Positions 34,635-44,005 of a DNA stretch of 64,000 nt are shown here, piece after piece. Origin of the DNA: Acidaminobacter sp964416305 (GTDB lineage Bacteria > Bacillota > Clostridia > Peptostreptococcales > Acidaminobacteraceae); NCBI GenBank assembly GCA_964416305.1, contig CAYQDM010000003.1, positions 1 to 64,000 on the forward strand. The letters are read 5' to 3'. The notes beneath the pieces were generated by a model. It was given only the letters and a program-made list of their open reading frames with translations. It was not told the origin of the DNA and did no database searches. A program made the position numbers and the translations under genes. Every line of letters begins with the position of its first letter. Position 1 is the first letter of the stretch.

Positions 34635-35492
34635 TTAGAACTTCAACTGATTAAGCAGTGGCTGGATATCCGTAGGTTTTCGTTCGACAGCAGCGAGGTG
34701 GTCGGTTTTAATGTGGTCGAGCCTGTCGTAATAGGCAGGCTTCTCCTCTTTATAGAGGATGCCGATAGGAATGCCGTCATCTCCCCACTTCAGTGACTCG
34801 GCAAACGCGGCGATCTTATTATAGGGATCATAGGTCTCCGGTACCGCATAAACGCGGTCTTTGAACCACTGGTAAGTGTTGACTTTATTGAAAGTGACAC
34901 AAGGCTGGAGAATGTCTATCAGAGCGTAGCCCCGATGGTTTAAGGCAGCCTTTATTATTTCCTTCATAAAAGGTTGGTCGCCTGCGTTTGCTCTGGCCAC
35001 AAAGGAACAGCCCAGCGAAATTGCGAGTGTGACGGGATTGAGGGGATCCACTCTCACACCTTCAATCTGAAGTGTGGTTTTCTGTCCGAGCGGCGTGGTC
35101 GGAGCCGCTTGACCTTTGGTCAAGCCATAAACCTGATTGTCATGGATCAGATGGGTGATATCCATGTTTTTTCGAATCCCGTGAATGAAGTGATTGCCAC
35201 CTTCTGCCAGAGCGTCACCATCACCGGTGTTGACCACCAGTTTTAGCTTAGAATTGGCCACATGTGCCCCAAATGCCGCGGGCAAGGCTCGACCGTGAAG
35301 TCCGTTGAATCCGTTTGCATGAATATAATGAGGAAGTTTTGCAGCTTGTCCAATGCCCGAGACGATCAGGAGATCTTCCGGAGCGAGTCCCAGCTCTTCA
35401 AAGGCTGCCTTCATGCTGCTGAGGATCCCAAAGTTCCCACAACCCGGACACCAGGTGTTTTCTTTGTGATTGTCAAATGGGGAAGTCTTCAC
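34635..35492 (-). CDS. korB: 2-oxoacid:ferredoxin oxidoreductase, beta subunit
   Basis: This 285-residue subunit binds thiamine pyrophosphate: WCPGCGNFGILSSM at the start and NTGDGDALAEGGNHF for the Mg-diphosphate site, followed by NQVYGLTKGQ. With the alpha-gamma subunit it oxidises a 2-oxoacid, probably 2-oxoglutarate or a branched-chain acid, to the acyl-CoA and reduces ferredoxin. Its start overlaps the upstream subunit gene by four bases. The two-subunit, cluster-poor layout fits KorAB rather than pyruvate oxidoreductase. The exact substrate is not fixed by sequence. Confidence 0.92.
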   Translation of the reverse strand: MKTSPFDNHKENTWCPGCGNFGILSSMKAAFEELGLAPEDLLIVSGIGQAAKLPHYIHANGFNGLHGRALPAAFGAHVANSKLKLVVNTGDGDALAEGGNHFIHGIRKNMDITHLIHDNQVYGLTKGQAAPTTPLGQKTTLQIEGVRVDPLNPVTLAISLGCSFVARANAGDQPFMKEIIKAALNHRGYALIDILQPCVTFNKVNTYQWFKDRVYAVPETYDPYNKIAAFAESLKWGDDGIPIGILYKEEKPAYYDRLDHIKTDHLAAVERKPTDIQPLLNQLKF

Positions 35493-37162
35493 TTTTGAAT
35501 CATCTCCTCATAAGCCTTCAGGATATACCCTGGGCTGAATTGTCTTCCGTCATATTTTAAGATGGAATGGTGAATAGGATGGGCAAGTTCTCTGGATATC
35601 AATTGTCTGAGCTGACCCTGATAATTTCCCTCTACGTTGATGAGTCGGGCCCCTCCCTCAATAAGCCTGGTAAGCGTCTTGGTTGGTAAAGGGTAAAGAT
35701 CTCCGAATATCAATGCGCCTATGGCTCTGCCTTGGCCTGTGAGTGTTTCGACAGCAGCTTCAACTACCCCTGCCGTGGAGCCCCAGCAGATCAAGATGTC
35801 CTTGGCATCAGGATCACCAATCAATCTGGGTTCTTCCATTTCTTTGATAATTTCATTGAGTTTGGACATCCGCCTGTCATTCATTGCGGTTCTGTTGCTG
35901 GCGCTTTCTGTAACTACGCCATTTTCGTCGTGCTCATGGCTGTCGTTCATGACGATTTGTGATGTCATCCCTGGTACAACCCGATCTTGTACCAGGGTTC
36001 GAAGATCATGATGACGGTAATCTTCACGGACTTCTTTCACGAGATGGAGATCAATTTTTAAAGACTTCAAATCTGGCTCCCTGACCGTGGAAGTTGAGTC
36101 AGCCAGATACTGATCTGAAAGAAGAATGACGGGTACTCGATATTTATCAGCGAGATTGAAGGCTCTAAATGTTTTATAGAAAGCATCTTCAATAGAATTG
36201 AAGCTGAGGATCATTCTTGGGAACTCACCTTGCGAGGCATCCAGGACAAAATTGAGGTCGCTTTGTTCCGTTCGCGTCGCCATACCCGTAGCGGGACCCG
36301 GCCGCTGAACGTCCAACATGACGACGGGGACTTCTGCAACTGCAGCGAAACCGAGGCCTTCCACCATCAATGAGAAGCCGCCGCCGCTGGTGGAGGTCAT
36401 GCTTCTGAGGCCGTTCGACGCTGCGCCTATGACGCTGTTGATTGCAGCGATCTCGTCTTCTGCCTGTTCGACGACTATAGGATAGCGGGTTTCATACTGA
36501 GTCAGATAGCTCATGACACCTGTGGAAGGGGCCATAGGATAGGCAGAGTAAAACCCGACCCCCGCGGCTAATGCACCGAGTGCCACCGCTTGATTGCCGG
36601 ACATGACAAGGTGATCCTCGTTGGTCTTTGGTATGGAAGTCAAAACACAGTGTGTTGCTTCGTAAGCCATTCTTGCGGTTTTGGTGTTGGCGTCGATGAT
36701 TGCTTCTGTCCAGCGCTTGTCTACAAGATGGTTCAGAGTGCTCTCCTCCAGGCCGATGGCTTTGACAATCGCCCCCAAGGCCACCATGGAATACCCTTTG
36801 GAATTTCCGGTTTCTTTCAAAATAGCCTTGAAATTCAGCCGCGTAACCTGGTGACGACATGGCTCCGGCAGTACTACATCAGCGTCGCAAATAATCAAAC
36901 CGCTGTCCGTCAGTCTGTCATAATGCTCTTTAATGATTTCTGAAGTCAATGCGACTATAACGTCGAGTGCATCATCATGACAGTGAACTGGTTGATCTGA
37001 GAGTGTCACATGGGTGAAGTTGGTGCCGCCCCTAATTCTGGACATGTAATCCTTGTAAGAATGAAAATGAAAGCCTTTTTTAGTCAACAGCCGAGTTAAA
37101 AACTGGTCAATGGTATTGATCCCGTGACCGGCAGAACCGCCTATCAAAATGTTGATTCGCAT
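35489..37162 (-). CDS. korA: 2-oxoacid:ferredoxin oxidoreductase, fused gamma-alpha subunit
   Basis: This 557-residue subunit joins the gamma domain (about residues 1-175; LIGGSAGHGINTIDQFLTR and SRIRGGTNFTHVTLSD) to the alpha domain (from about 190; LGALAAGVGFYSAYPMAPST, then TSTSGGGFSLMVEGLG and RPGPATGMATRTEQSDL). Fused gamma-alpha chains are common in KorA. It completes the oxidoreductase with the beta subunit downstream. Both are transcribed away from tpx. Confidence 0.93.
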   Translation of the reverse strand: MRINILIGGSAGHGINTIDQFLTRLLTKKGFHFHSYKDYMSRIRGGTNFTHVTLSDQPVHCHDDALDVIVALTSEIIKEHYDRLTDSGLIICDADVVLPEPCRHQVTRLNFKAILKETGNSKGYSMVALGAIVKAIGLEESTLNHLVDKRWTEAIIDANTKTARMAYEATHCVLTSIPKTNEDHLVMSGNQAVALGALAAGVGFYSAYPMAPSTGVMSYLTQYETRYPIVVEQAEDEIAAINSVIGAASNGLRSMTSTSGGGFSLMVEGLGFAAVAEVPVVMLDVQRPGPATGMATRTEQSDLNFVLDASQGEFPRMILSFNSIEDAFYKTFRAFNLADKYRVPVILLSDQYLADSTSTVREPDLKSLKIDLHLVKEVREDYRHHDLRTLVQDRVVPGMTSQIVMNDSHEHDENGVVTESASNRTAMNDRRMSKLNEIIKEMEEPRLIGDPDAKDILICWGSTAGVVEAAVETLTGQGRAIGALIFGDLYPLPTKTLTRLIEGGARLINVEGNYQGQLRQLISRELAHPIHHSILKYDGRQFSPGYILKAYEEMIQK

Positions 37163-37295
37163 TTAATCACCTCGTTGTTTAATGTCATAGCACTTTTAGT
37201 CGCATCAACGATAATCTTTTACCCAATACTGTTTAAAAACAAACAAATTGGGAAAACTATCAAGTATAATCGAACAGCATAGGAGGAACGACTAA

Positions 37296-37799
37296 ATGGA
37301 ATTTGTATTTGCAGGCAAGAGTGAAAAATTGGTTGGCGAACCTGTTAAAGTGGGTCAGAAGGCAATGGATTTTACAGCTATCAAGAGAGACCTGTCCAAT
37401 TATGAGTTTTTTAAGGAAACTGAAGGAAAGGTCGTCGTCATCAGCTGCGTACCATCCCTTGATACTGGCGTTTGTGAATTTCAGACGACCAAGTTTAATG
37501 AGGAAGCCAGCGAAATGTCTGATGAGGTAGCCATTGTAACGATCAGCTGCGATCTGCCCTTTGCTCAAAAGCGCTTTTGCGGCACCCATGGCATCGACCG
37601 GGTTGAGGTAGTCTCTGATCATAGAACCTTATCTTTTGGCAAAGCTTATGGCTTTGCTATAGAGGACGTTCGCCTGCTGGCCAGAGGTGTCACTGTCATA
37701 GACAAGGACAGGGTGATCCGTTATGTGGAATATGTTCCGGCGGCTAGTCAGCATCCGGATTATGATAAGGCTATAGAGGCCATTAAAGCGTTGGTGTAA
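37296..37799 (+). CDS. tpx: Thiol peroxidase (Tpx-type peroxiredoxin)
   Basis: This 167-residue peroxiredoxin reduces peroxides with thioredoxin. The peroxidatic cysteine is C60 in SLDTGVCEFQ and the resolving one is C95 in QKRFCG, matching the Tpx pair at 61 and 95 in Escherichia coli. Both are Cys here, so it is not a selenoprotein. It has a clear ribosome site (AGGAGG) and a TATAAT box at 37265-37270. It lies between korA and the MATE gene, each transcribed from the opposite strand. Confidence 0.95.
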   Translation: MEFVFAGKSEKLVGEPVKVGQKAMDFTAIKRDLSNYEFFKETEGKVVVISCVPSLDTGVCEFQTTKFNEEASEMSDEVAIVTISCDLPFAQKRFCGTHGIDRVEVVSDHRTLSFGKAYGFAIEDVRLLARGVTVIDKDRVIRYVEYVPAASQHPDYDKAIEAIKALV

Positions 37800-37829
37800 G
37801 GAAGATTTTGGAATTTTGAGGAATAAAAT

Positions 37830-37878
37830 AAGGCAGCAGTTGAGTTTTCAGTTTCGAAAACATCACTGCTGCCTTTTT
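37830..37878. terminator. Terminator between tpx and the MATE gene
   Basis: AAGGCAGCAGT (37830-37840) pairs perfectly with ACTGCTGCCTT (37865-37875), followed by Ts. The genes on both sides converge on it. Confidence 0.88.
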
Positions 37879-37889
37879 AGTGGACCGAT

Positions 37890-39227
37890 TCATATTTTGA
37901 TCTCCGTCCATTTTTTCTGTTTAAGTTTCATATACATAATCGTGCAAAAGAGAGTATAAGAGATGAGCTCGGCATACCATGCGCCTTTCAGATCGAATTC
38001 CATAATTCTGATCAGTATGTAGGCTAAAGGGACATTGATGAGCCACACTCTGAGAAATGAAAGCTGCATCACCGTCCTGGTGTTGCCCGAGCCCCTCAGA
38101 ACCCCTGACATGACAAGCATGGCATTTAGGAATGGCTGAAGTAAGGCGCTGAGACCAAGAACGGGAATGATGATATTGATAACGCCGGGATCGTTCGTGA
38201 ATAACTTTGGCCAAAGATTCAAAAATGCCAGGAACATAATTCCCATGAACACGCCCCAGACTAGTCCCAAAACTGTTGATTGTCTTCCTGTACTATAGGC
38301 CAGTTCAGGATCATTTTCACCAAGGGCTTTTCCTGTCAGTGTAGCTGCCGCAATTGAGATCCCAACAGCCGGCATATAAGATATGGACTCAAGGTTGATC
38401 AGAATCCTGTAGGCGGCTTCAGACGTGGTGTCGAGTGAAGATATAATGATGTTGACTGCAATAAAGCTGGCCTGGATCAATGCCTGCTCTGCGGCACCTG
38501 GCAAACTGATCCTGAACAGCGGTTCAAATAAGGCTTTGGTAGGGAGCATATCACGAAGGCACAAATGCACTCTCTTTTTAAGGTCAAAGAGAATGAAGGC
38601 ATATATGGTTACAGACAGCCAGCGTGCTGACAGTGTCGCAATGGCGGCACCTTCAATTCCCAGTGGAGAAAAGAAAAAGAGGCCTTTGATGAGCACGAAA
38701 TTGCCGGCAATGTTGAAGAGGTTGGCTATCAGCGTTATTTTCATTGGAGTGCTGGTATTGCCTGAGCCGCGGAGAACAGCGGCGAATGAAAAAGAAAGGA
38801 ACATGGGGAGGATGCTGAGTCCAATCCATTTAAAGTACTTTGCTATGTAAAGATCAACCTCTTCAGAAGTTTGAAAAATCGAGAAAATCTGATCTCTGAA
38901 CACATAGCATAACAGCGAGACCAGCAGACCAAGAGTCAGGTTCAGGAAGACGACTTCGCTGGCAGTTTTGTTGAGTTTAGCATAATTTGCCTCGCCATAA
39001 CTTCGCGCAATTAATGCGGTACCTCCTGTATTGAAAGCGGTGAAAATAAAAATAAGTGTGAAGATAATCTGATTGACAAAGCCTGAGGCTGATAACGCTG
39101 CATTTCCTATCATCCAGCTGATCATAAGTGTATCAGCCATTCCCAGCAGCGTATCGAAGCTCATATCGATAATAGCCGGCAGAGATAAAGACAATATGCT
39201 GTTTATGGCAGTCTTCTTAGTCGTCAT
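37890..39227 (-). CDS. MATE family efflux transporter
   Basis: This 445-residue membrane protein has about twelve segments in two repeated halves. Each half carries the MATE-type GSGNT motif (VLRGSGNTSTPMK and VLRGSGNTRTVMQ), and SLPAIIDMSFDTLLGMADTL opens the first. Such pumps export drugs or metabolites in exchange for Na+ or H+. The gene is alone on its strand. The substrate is unknown. Confidence 0.93.
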   Translation of the reverse strand: MTTKKTAINSILSLSLPAIIDMSFDTLLGMADTLMISWMIGNAALSASGFVNQIIFTLIFIFTAFNTGGTALIARSYGEANYAKLNKTASEVVFLNLTLGLLVSLLCYVFRDQIFSIFQTSEEVDLYIAKYFKWIGLSILPMFLSFSFAAVLRGSGNTSTPMKITLIANLFNIAGNFVLIKGLFFFSPLGIEGAAIATLSARWLSVTIYAFILFDLKKRVHLCLRDMLPTKALFEPLFRISLPGAAEQALIQASFIAVNIIISSLDTTSEAAYRILINLESISYMPAVGISIAAATLTGKALGENDPELAYSTGRQSTVLGLVWGVFMGIMFLAFLNLWPKLFTNDPGVINIIIPVLGLSALLQPFLNAMLVMSGVLRGSGNTRTVMQLSFLRVWLINVPLAYILIRIMEFDLKGAWYAELISYTLFCTIMYMKLKQKKWTEIKI

Positions 39228-39338
39228 CCTTCATGCCCCCGATGACATAAGTCTAGCATATTTCATAGAACAGAACAATTGGGATTGCCAGACTGACTTA
39301 ACATTCTGAATAAAAATTTTTTTATGGCTTGATAAAGA

Positions 39339-40016
39339 CTAAAGCGCATCGATTTTCCAATCGACAGGGGTGATGCCGTGTGCTGTCAGGAAGGTATTTG
39401 CTTTGCTGAATGGTCTGCTGCCGAAGAAGCCTCTGTAGGCAGAGAGGGGACTAGGATGGGGTGCCTCTAATATCAAATGCATTGGGTTGGTTAACAGTCC
39501 TTTTTTTGACTGTGCCGGCTTACCCCAAAGAAAAATGACAATAGGTCTGTCTTGAGCATTAATGACCTGGATAACAGCGTCTGTAAACTGCTCCCAACCC
39601 TGTCCTTGATGTGAATTTGCCTGATGAGCCCGAACAGTCAGTACTGTATTGAGAAGCAGCACACCTTGATCTGCCCATTTTTTCAAGTAGCCGTGGTTAG
39701 GAATATCGCATCCGAGATCCTCGTTAAGTTCCTTAAATATGTTTTGAAGCGATGGTGGAATTTTTTGACCGGGAAGGACAGAAAAGCTGAGGCCGTGTGC
39801 CTGGTTTAGGTCGTGGTAGGGATCCTGACCCAGCAGCAGAACCTTGACCTCCTTCAAAGGTGTAAAATGCAGCGCGTTGAAGATCTCATGCATGGGCGGA
39901 AAAATCTGCCTGGTCTTATATTCCTGAATCAGAAATTGTCTAAGGGTCTTATAATAAGGTTTCTCAAACTCATCTGAAAGTACTTCCTGCCAGTCGTTTT
40001 TCAGTATTGTCGCCAT
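39339..40016 (-). CDS. ung: Uracil-DNA glycosylase
   Basis: This 225-residue enzyme removes uracil from DNA. The family-1 motifs are complete: LLGQDPYHDLNQAHGLSFSV with the catalytic Asp, and APHPSPLSAYRGFFG with the catalytic His and minor-groove loop. I start it at ATG 40016, eight bases after GGGGGAG. The open frame runs further upstream to 40112, but that part overlaps the tRNA gene and is not protein. It is downstream of tRNA-Leu on the same strand with a hairpin between. Confidence 0.95.
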   Translation of the reverse strand: MATILKNDWQEVLSDEFEKPYYKTLRQFLIQEYKTRQIFPPMHEIFNALHFTPLKEVKVLLLGQDPYHDLNQAHGLSFSVLPGQKIPPSLQNIFKELNEDLGCDIPNHGYLKKWADQGVLLLNTVLTVRAHQANSHQGQGWEQFTDAVIQVINAQDRPIVIFLWGKPAQSKKGLLTNPMHLILEAPHPSPLSAYRGFFGSRPFSKANTFLTAHGITPVDWKIDAL

Positions 40017-40050
40017 TTGAAAAAACTCCCCCAAAATATCATTAATGAGA

Positions 40051-40081
40051 AAAGACGACCTTCTCAAAGAAGATCGTCTTT
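40051..40081 (-). terminator. Terminator after tRNA-Leu
   Basis: On the minus strand AAAGACGATCTTC and GAAGGTCGTCTTT pair around a short loop, with one mismatch, and run into TTTTCTC. It directly follows the CCA end of the tRNA and precedes ung. Confidence 0.7.
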
Positions 40082-40084
40082 CAG

Positions 40085-40172
40085 TGGTGCGAGAGATGGG
40101 AGTCGAACCCACACAGGCTTAGCGCCCATAAGAGCCTGAATCTTACGCGTCTGCCAATTCCGCCACCCTCGC
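40085..40172 (-). tRNA. tRNA-Leu (anticodon CAG)
   Basis: The minus strand gives an 88-base class II tRNA with encoded CCA. The acceptor stem pairs GCGAGGG with CTCTCGC, with one G-T pair. The anticodon stem pairs TAAGA with TCTTA around TTCAGGC, placing CAG as anticodon. A long variable arm and GGTTCGACTCC T arm follow. The D arm GGCGGAATTGGCAGACGC is typical of leucine tRNA. Confidence 0.95.
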
Positions 40173-40185
40173 GCGGCACTATTAC

Positions 40186-40214
40186 AGTATATTCGAAAAA
40201 CGACCTTTTGAAAA
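40186..40214 (-). promoter_or_regulatory. Probable tRNA-Leu promoter
   Basis: On the minus strand TTTTCA (40214-40209) and TATACT (40191-40186) are spaced by 17 bases and end 14 bases before the tRNA 5' end. The -35 is only a partial match. Confidence 0.45.
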
Positions 40215-40472
40215 GAGGTTTTTTTATTTTTTTTGTTAGAACAATTTTCATCCAATATTCATCTCAATAAAATGAGAAATTGCTTCAATTTAAGGACTTG
40301 TTGAGCAGGCTTTAGAACTATTGAAATCCTAATGGGAACATCAAGTGAGTTTTGGATCTCTGGAAAAATGGATAAGAAATTTTCTATGTTCAGGAAAAAT
40401 TCTTGATTCTTTGCTGTCATAAGGCTTCCAATGACTTATAATGAAGTAGAGATCCATATTAGGAGGGGCACT
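40215..40472. other. Intergenic region before the histidine kinase gene
   Basis: AT-rich sequence. I see no gene and no strong promoter pair. A T-rich hairpin (ACCTTTT with AAAGAGGT near 40203-40219) touches its left edge. Confidence 0.4.
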
Positions 40473-41690
40473 ATGCATGACATTGGCCTGAAAATGCCTT
40501 ATTTTTTGAGCGCGACTCTGACATTTAAACCCTCGCAGTCTTTTATTCTGGGTATAGTGATTGGGATCATTATCATTGCAGTTATATTAATGGTTCGCCG
40601 CTACATTGCCGCAACTTCAAAACTGAGGAAACTTGAATCAAAGCAGGAGACCTTCAAGAACCATTACTATCAGTTTCTTGACGTGCTTCCTGTGGGCATA
40701 CTGGGACTCAGTCAAAGCGGTGAAATTTTACTTAGAAATTATTCGGTCAAACTTCTGACAGGTATTGAAATACAGGGCCTGAAAGATATCAAGGATATGA
40801 ACTGCTTTACAGAATCTCAATTGGAGTGGCTGATCCAACAGATTAAGCAGCCTGGTCCCAATAGGGAGATGCAAGTGCAGATCAAGACGACAACTGGTAT
40901 AAAAATGCTGCTGATCAGCGTCAATGTCCCTTTTGACCAAGATCCGGATCTGCCATCCGCCTATGTTTTAATTCAGGATCAAACAAAGGAAAAGTCAATG
41001 AGTGCTTTGCTGCAGCAACAGGACAAAATTGAGAAGATGAATCAATTGTCAGCGGGCGTAGTCCATGAGCTAAAGAATCCGCTGAGCTCCATTAAGGGCT
41101 ATATTCAAATGCTGGATCGCCGGCTGGAGGATCCAAGTTTCGTCAAGTTAGCCATGTCAGTATTACCGGCAGAAATTGATCGTCTGATTATCATGGTGGA
41201 AAGCATGCTGAATTACGCCAAACCAAATGCTTTAAAAAAGGAAATCTTCGACTTGAAAAAGTTGGTTGAAGATGTCAGTCGGTTTTTCAAGATAGAAATG
41301 TCTTCACACCGCATTCAGCTAAAGACGGAACTCGAGGATACCTTGGTATTTTCCAGTGTCAACGGGATCCGGCAAGTACTTATCAATATGTTGTTCAATG
41401 CGGTTGAGGCCATGCCGGCGGGAGGGATTATCGAAATAAGTACCAAGCAGGTGGGAAACCGTGTTTTGCTTCTGGTTCATGACAATGGCAGCGGAATGAC
41501 TCAGGATCAATTGGAGCGTTTAGTTGAACCCTATTATACAACCAAGGAAAATGGATCCGGAATGGGGATCCCCGTTTCAAATCAGATCATTTCGGAACTT
41601 GGAGGACAACTCGGATTTGAAAGCGTGCTTGGTGCCGGGACCACTGTCATTATTGAAATACCGTCGGTATCATCTGAAGAAGGCATTTAA
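40473..41690 (+). CDS. PAS-domain sensor histidine kinase (NtrB/KinB-like)
   Basis: This 405-residue protein has one N-terminal membrane segment (about 24-41), a PAS domain (about 62-165; FLDVLPVGILGLSQSGEIL), and a kinase core with H198 in GVVHELKNPLSSIKGY, the N box INMLFNAVEAMPAGG, G1 VHDNGSGMTQ and G2 GSGMGIPVSN. The HELKNPL motif is shared with sporulation and nitrogen kinases. ATG 40473 lies behind AGGAGGGG; an upstream in-frame ATG at 40431 is poorly placed. There is no response regulator beside it. The prenyltransferase gene follows after 14 bases. Confidence 0.9.
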   Translation: MHDIGLKMPYFLSATLTFKPSQSFILGIVIGIIIIAVILMVRRYIAATSKLRKLESKQETFKNHYYQFLDVLPVGILGLSQSGEILLRNYSVKLLTGIEIQGLKDIKDMNCFTESQLEWLIQQIKQPGPNREMQVQIKTTTGIKMLLISVNVPFDQDPDLPSAYVLIQDQTKEKSMSALLQQQDKIEKMNQLSAGVVHELKNPLSSIKGYIQMLDRRLEDPSFVKLAMSVLPAEIDRLIIMVESMLNYAKPNALKKEIFDLKKLVEDVSRFFKIEMSSHRIQLKTELEDTLVFSSVNGIRQVLINMLFNAVEAMPAGGIIEISTKQVGNRVLLLVHDNGSGMTQDQLERLVEPYYTTKENGSGMGIPVSNQIISELGGQLGFESVLGAGTTVIIEIPSVSSEEGI

Positions 41691-41704
41691 GGAGTGGCAG
41701 CAAA

Positions 41705-42661
41705 TTGAAAATCAGTAGTTTTTTGAAATTGGTAGAAATTCAGACGAAAGTCGCCAGCGTGTTTCCGTTCCTGTTCGGAACCTTATACGGTGTATGGATC
41801 CGTGACTCATTTCGCTGGCAGCCGGCGGTGATCATGTTCCTGTCGTTAATATGCATTGATATGGCTACGACAGCCGTCAATAATTACATGGATTTCAAAC
41901 GCGCGATCAAAAGAGAAGGCTATGGTTATGAGGAACACAATGCCATTGTTAAAGATCAGGTCGAAATTGAACGGGTAAAAATGGTTATTATCACATTGCT
42001 GGGACTCGGGTTAATTTTGGGTTTGATCCTTGTGTGGATGACCGATTGGATCGTACTTGTGGTCGGTGTCATTTCAGCTGGAATTGGTGTGTTTTATTCC
42101 TATGGTCCCGTACCCATTTCGAGAACACCACTGGGTGAAGTGTTTTCGGGTGGGTTTATGGGGATCTTGATTCCGTTTTTGGCGTTTTATATTCAATTTC
42201 CAATTGGAACACTGATTGAGGTGCGCTGGTTGGCGGATTGGGTGACCATCGGCATAGATTACTTTCCTTTGCTGGGGCTGATCGTCGTCAGTTTGCCTTT
42301 TGCCGTAGGCATTGCCAATATCATGCTCGCCAATAATATTTGTGACCTTGAGGACGACCTTGCGAACCGCAGGTACACCTTGGTGGCATATATTGATCGG
42401 ACGCATGCATTGGCCCTTTATCAGCATTTGATAGTGGCCGCATATGGTGTAATGGTGATTTCAATTGCTGTAGGCTGGCTGCCGGTTTTTTCTGTGTTGG
42501 CTGTGGCCACGGGGCTGCCTGTATACAAACTTACTCGCGGCTTCACTTCAAACCCTGATAAAAAGGAGACGTTTATCAACGCGGTTAAAAGCTTTGTTAT
42601 GATCGCAGCAGGCATGGTAATTTCCATGGGTATGGCAGTGGCCTATGCCTATTATATTTAA
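41705..42661 (+). CDS. UbiA family prenyltransferase (MenA-like)
   Basis: This 318-residue membrane protein has eight or nine segments and the two Asp-rich motifs of UbiA enzymes: AVNNYMDFKRA early and NNICDLEDDLANRRYTL later. These bind the Mg-diphosphate of the prenyl donor. The sequence is most like 1,4-dihydroxy-2-naphthoate polyprenyltransferase (MenA), which makes demethylmenaquinone. No other menaquinone gene lies near, so the acceptor could be different. It starts with TTG behind GGAGTGG and directly follows the kinase gene. Confidence 0.85.
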   Translation: MKISSFLKLVEIQTKVASVFPFLFGTLYGVWIRDSFRWQPAVIMFLSLICIDMATTAVNNYMDFKRAIKREGYGYEEHNAIVKDQVEIERVKMVIITLLGLGLILGLILVWMTDWIVLVVGVISAGIGVFYSYGPVPISRTPLGEVFSGGFMGILIPFLAFYIQFPIGTLIEVRWLADWVTIGIDYFPLLGLIVVSLPFAVGIANIMLANNICDLEDDLANRRYTLVAYIDRTHALALYQHLIVAAYGVMVISIAVGWLPVFSVLAVATGLPVYKLTRGFTSNPDKKETFINAVKSFVMIAAGMVISMGMAVAYAYYI

Positions 42662-42731
42662 CAGGCTGGTTTGAGATAGCTGTGTGCAGCCATAAAAAAC
42701 CGACAATTAAGATAGACAAAGTGGTGATGGA

Positions 42732-43946
42732 ATGGAACGCTGGAAAATAAATCTCTACGCTTTATGGCTGACCCAAGTGCTGTCTTTGACAAGCTTTGGT
42801 CTTGGTATGCCGTTTCTCCCGTTTTACATACAGGAGATATCGCCTATGAGTCCTGAGGTGGTGAAGTGGTACACCGGTCTTCTCAATGCGCTGCCTGCCT
42901 TGACTATGGCGGTTATGTCGCCTATTTGGGGCATGGTTTCAGACCGATATGGCAGAAAGATGATGCTCCTGAGAGCCATGGGCGGTGGTGTCATGATTAT
43001 TGGACTAATCGGCATGGTGACGGCTATGTGGCAAATCGTTGTGCTGAGAGGGCTTCAGGGGATTTTTACAGGTACGGTTACTGCAGCGCTGGCGTTTGTG
43101 GCGAGCAATACCCCCACCAAAAATCTCTCTTACGCCATAGGATTTTTGTCGTCCTCAACTTTCCTGGGCTACGCCATCGGACCAATTATTGGCGGGATAG
43201 TAGCGGAATGGTTTGGATACAGAGTCAGTTTTTTTGTGGGTGCCGGCTTGATGCTGGTCGCCTTTTTGATGGTCTTATTCATTATAGACGAGGATCCAAA
43301 CAGCTATGGACAGATCAAAGAAAGGCAAAAGGCGGACTTGCCATGGTACAGGATTTTTACGCCAGTTATTATGGTTCTGCTGGTGGTTCTGTTGATCAAT
43401 CGCGTTACCCGAACAGTCTTTACACCTTATATACCAATTTATGTAGCGGAGGTCATCCCAGCAGGAAAAAGCGCCGCGAAGTGGACGGGCTACATTAACG
43501 GATTAGCCGGATTTTCCACAGCTATGGCCGCAATCATTATCAGCAGAATTGCAGACCGCTATGACAAGCGACGTTTGATGTTTGTCCTGGCGGCCATCAC
43601 ATTGGGGCTGTCCATGTTGGTTCTGAGGACAAATTCAATCCTTTCATTCACCTTGTTGTACGGGGTTATGTTTTTTACCTTAGGTGGGATAGAACCTATA
43701 GCCATGTCCATGGCAGCCGAACTTACGCCAGCGGACCGCCGGGGAACCTTGTTTGGATTTCAAGGTCTTCTTGGGAGTATTGGCATGGTCTTGTCTCCTA
43801 TGTTTGGTGCCTGGATCTCTGTGGCTTATGGTGTCCGCGCAATTCTATGGATCATTCCAGTCATGCTGATTATCAATATTGTCATTTTTATGATCAGGGG
43901 AAGTTACGCCCGACGCAGAAGTCGTGAGGATGAGGAGCATAGCTAG
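42732..43946 (+). CDS. MFS transporter (drug exporter-like)
   Basis: This 404-residue protein has twelve membrane segments. It carries the MFS loop 2-3 motif WGMVSDRYGRKMMLL and its repeat ISRIADRYDKRRLMF in the second half, and an antiporter-type motif region AIGPIIGGIVAEWFG. This points to a multidrug or metabolite exporter driven by protons. A second MFS gene of the same broad type follows 59 bases later, so the pair may form one operon. Confidence 0.9.
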   Translation: MERWKINLYALWLTQVLSLTSFGLGMPFLPFYIQEISPMSPEVVKWYTGLLNALPALTMAVMSPIWGMVSDRYGRKMMLLRAMGGGVMIIGLIGMVTAMWQIVVLRGLQGIFTGTVTAALAFVASNTPTKNLSYAIGFLSSSTFLGYAIGPIIGGIVAEWFGYRVSFFVGAGLMLVAFLMVLFIIDEDPNSYGQIKERQKADLPWYRIFTPVIMVLLVVLLINRVTRTVFTPYIPIYVAEVIPAGKSAAKWTGYINGLAGFSTAMAAIIISRIADRYDKRRLMFVLAAITLGLSMLVLRTNSILSFTLLYGVMFFTLGGIEPIAMSMAAELTPADRRGTLFGFQGLLGSIGMVLSPMFGAWISVAYGVRAILWIIPVMLIINIVIFMIRGSYARRRSREDEEHS

Positions 43947-44005
43947 TACCCTGTAAACACTAAATTTTTTCCAGACTGAATTATTGGGGGAAGTGAATTT
44001 TCGGA

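Noticed and set aside
37296..37799. Tpx as a selenoprotein
   Set aside because: The peroxidatic position is an ordinary Cys codon (C60) and there is no internal TGA.
40064..40255. Minus-strand reading frame giving a 63-residue peptide
   Set aside because: It is translation of the tRNA-Leu gene and its flanks.
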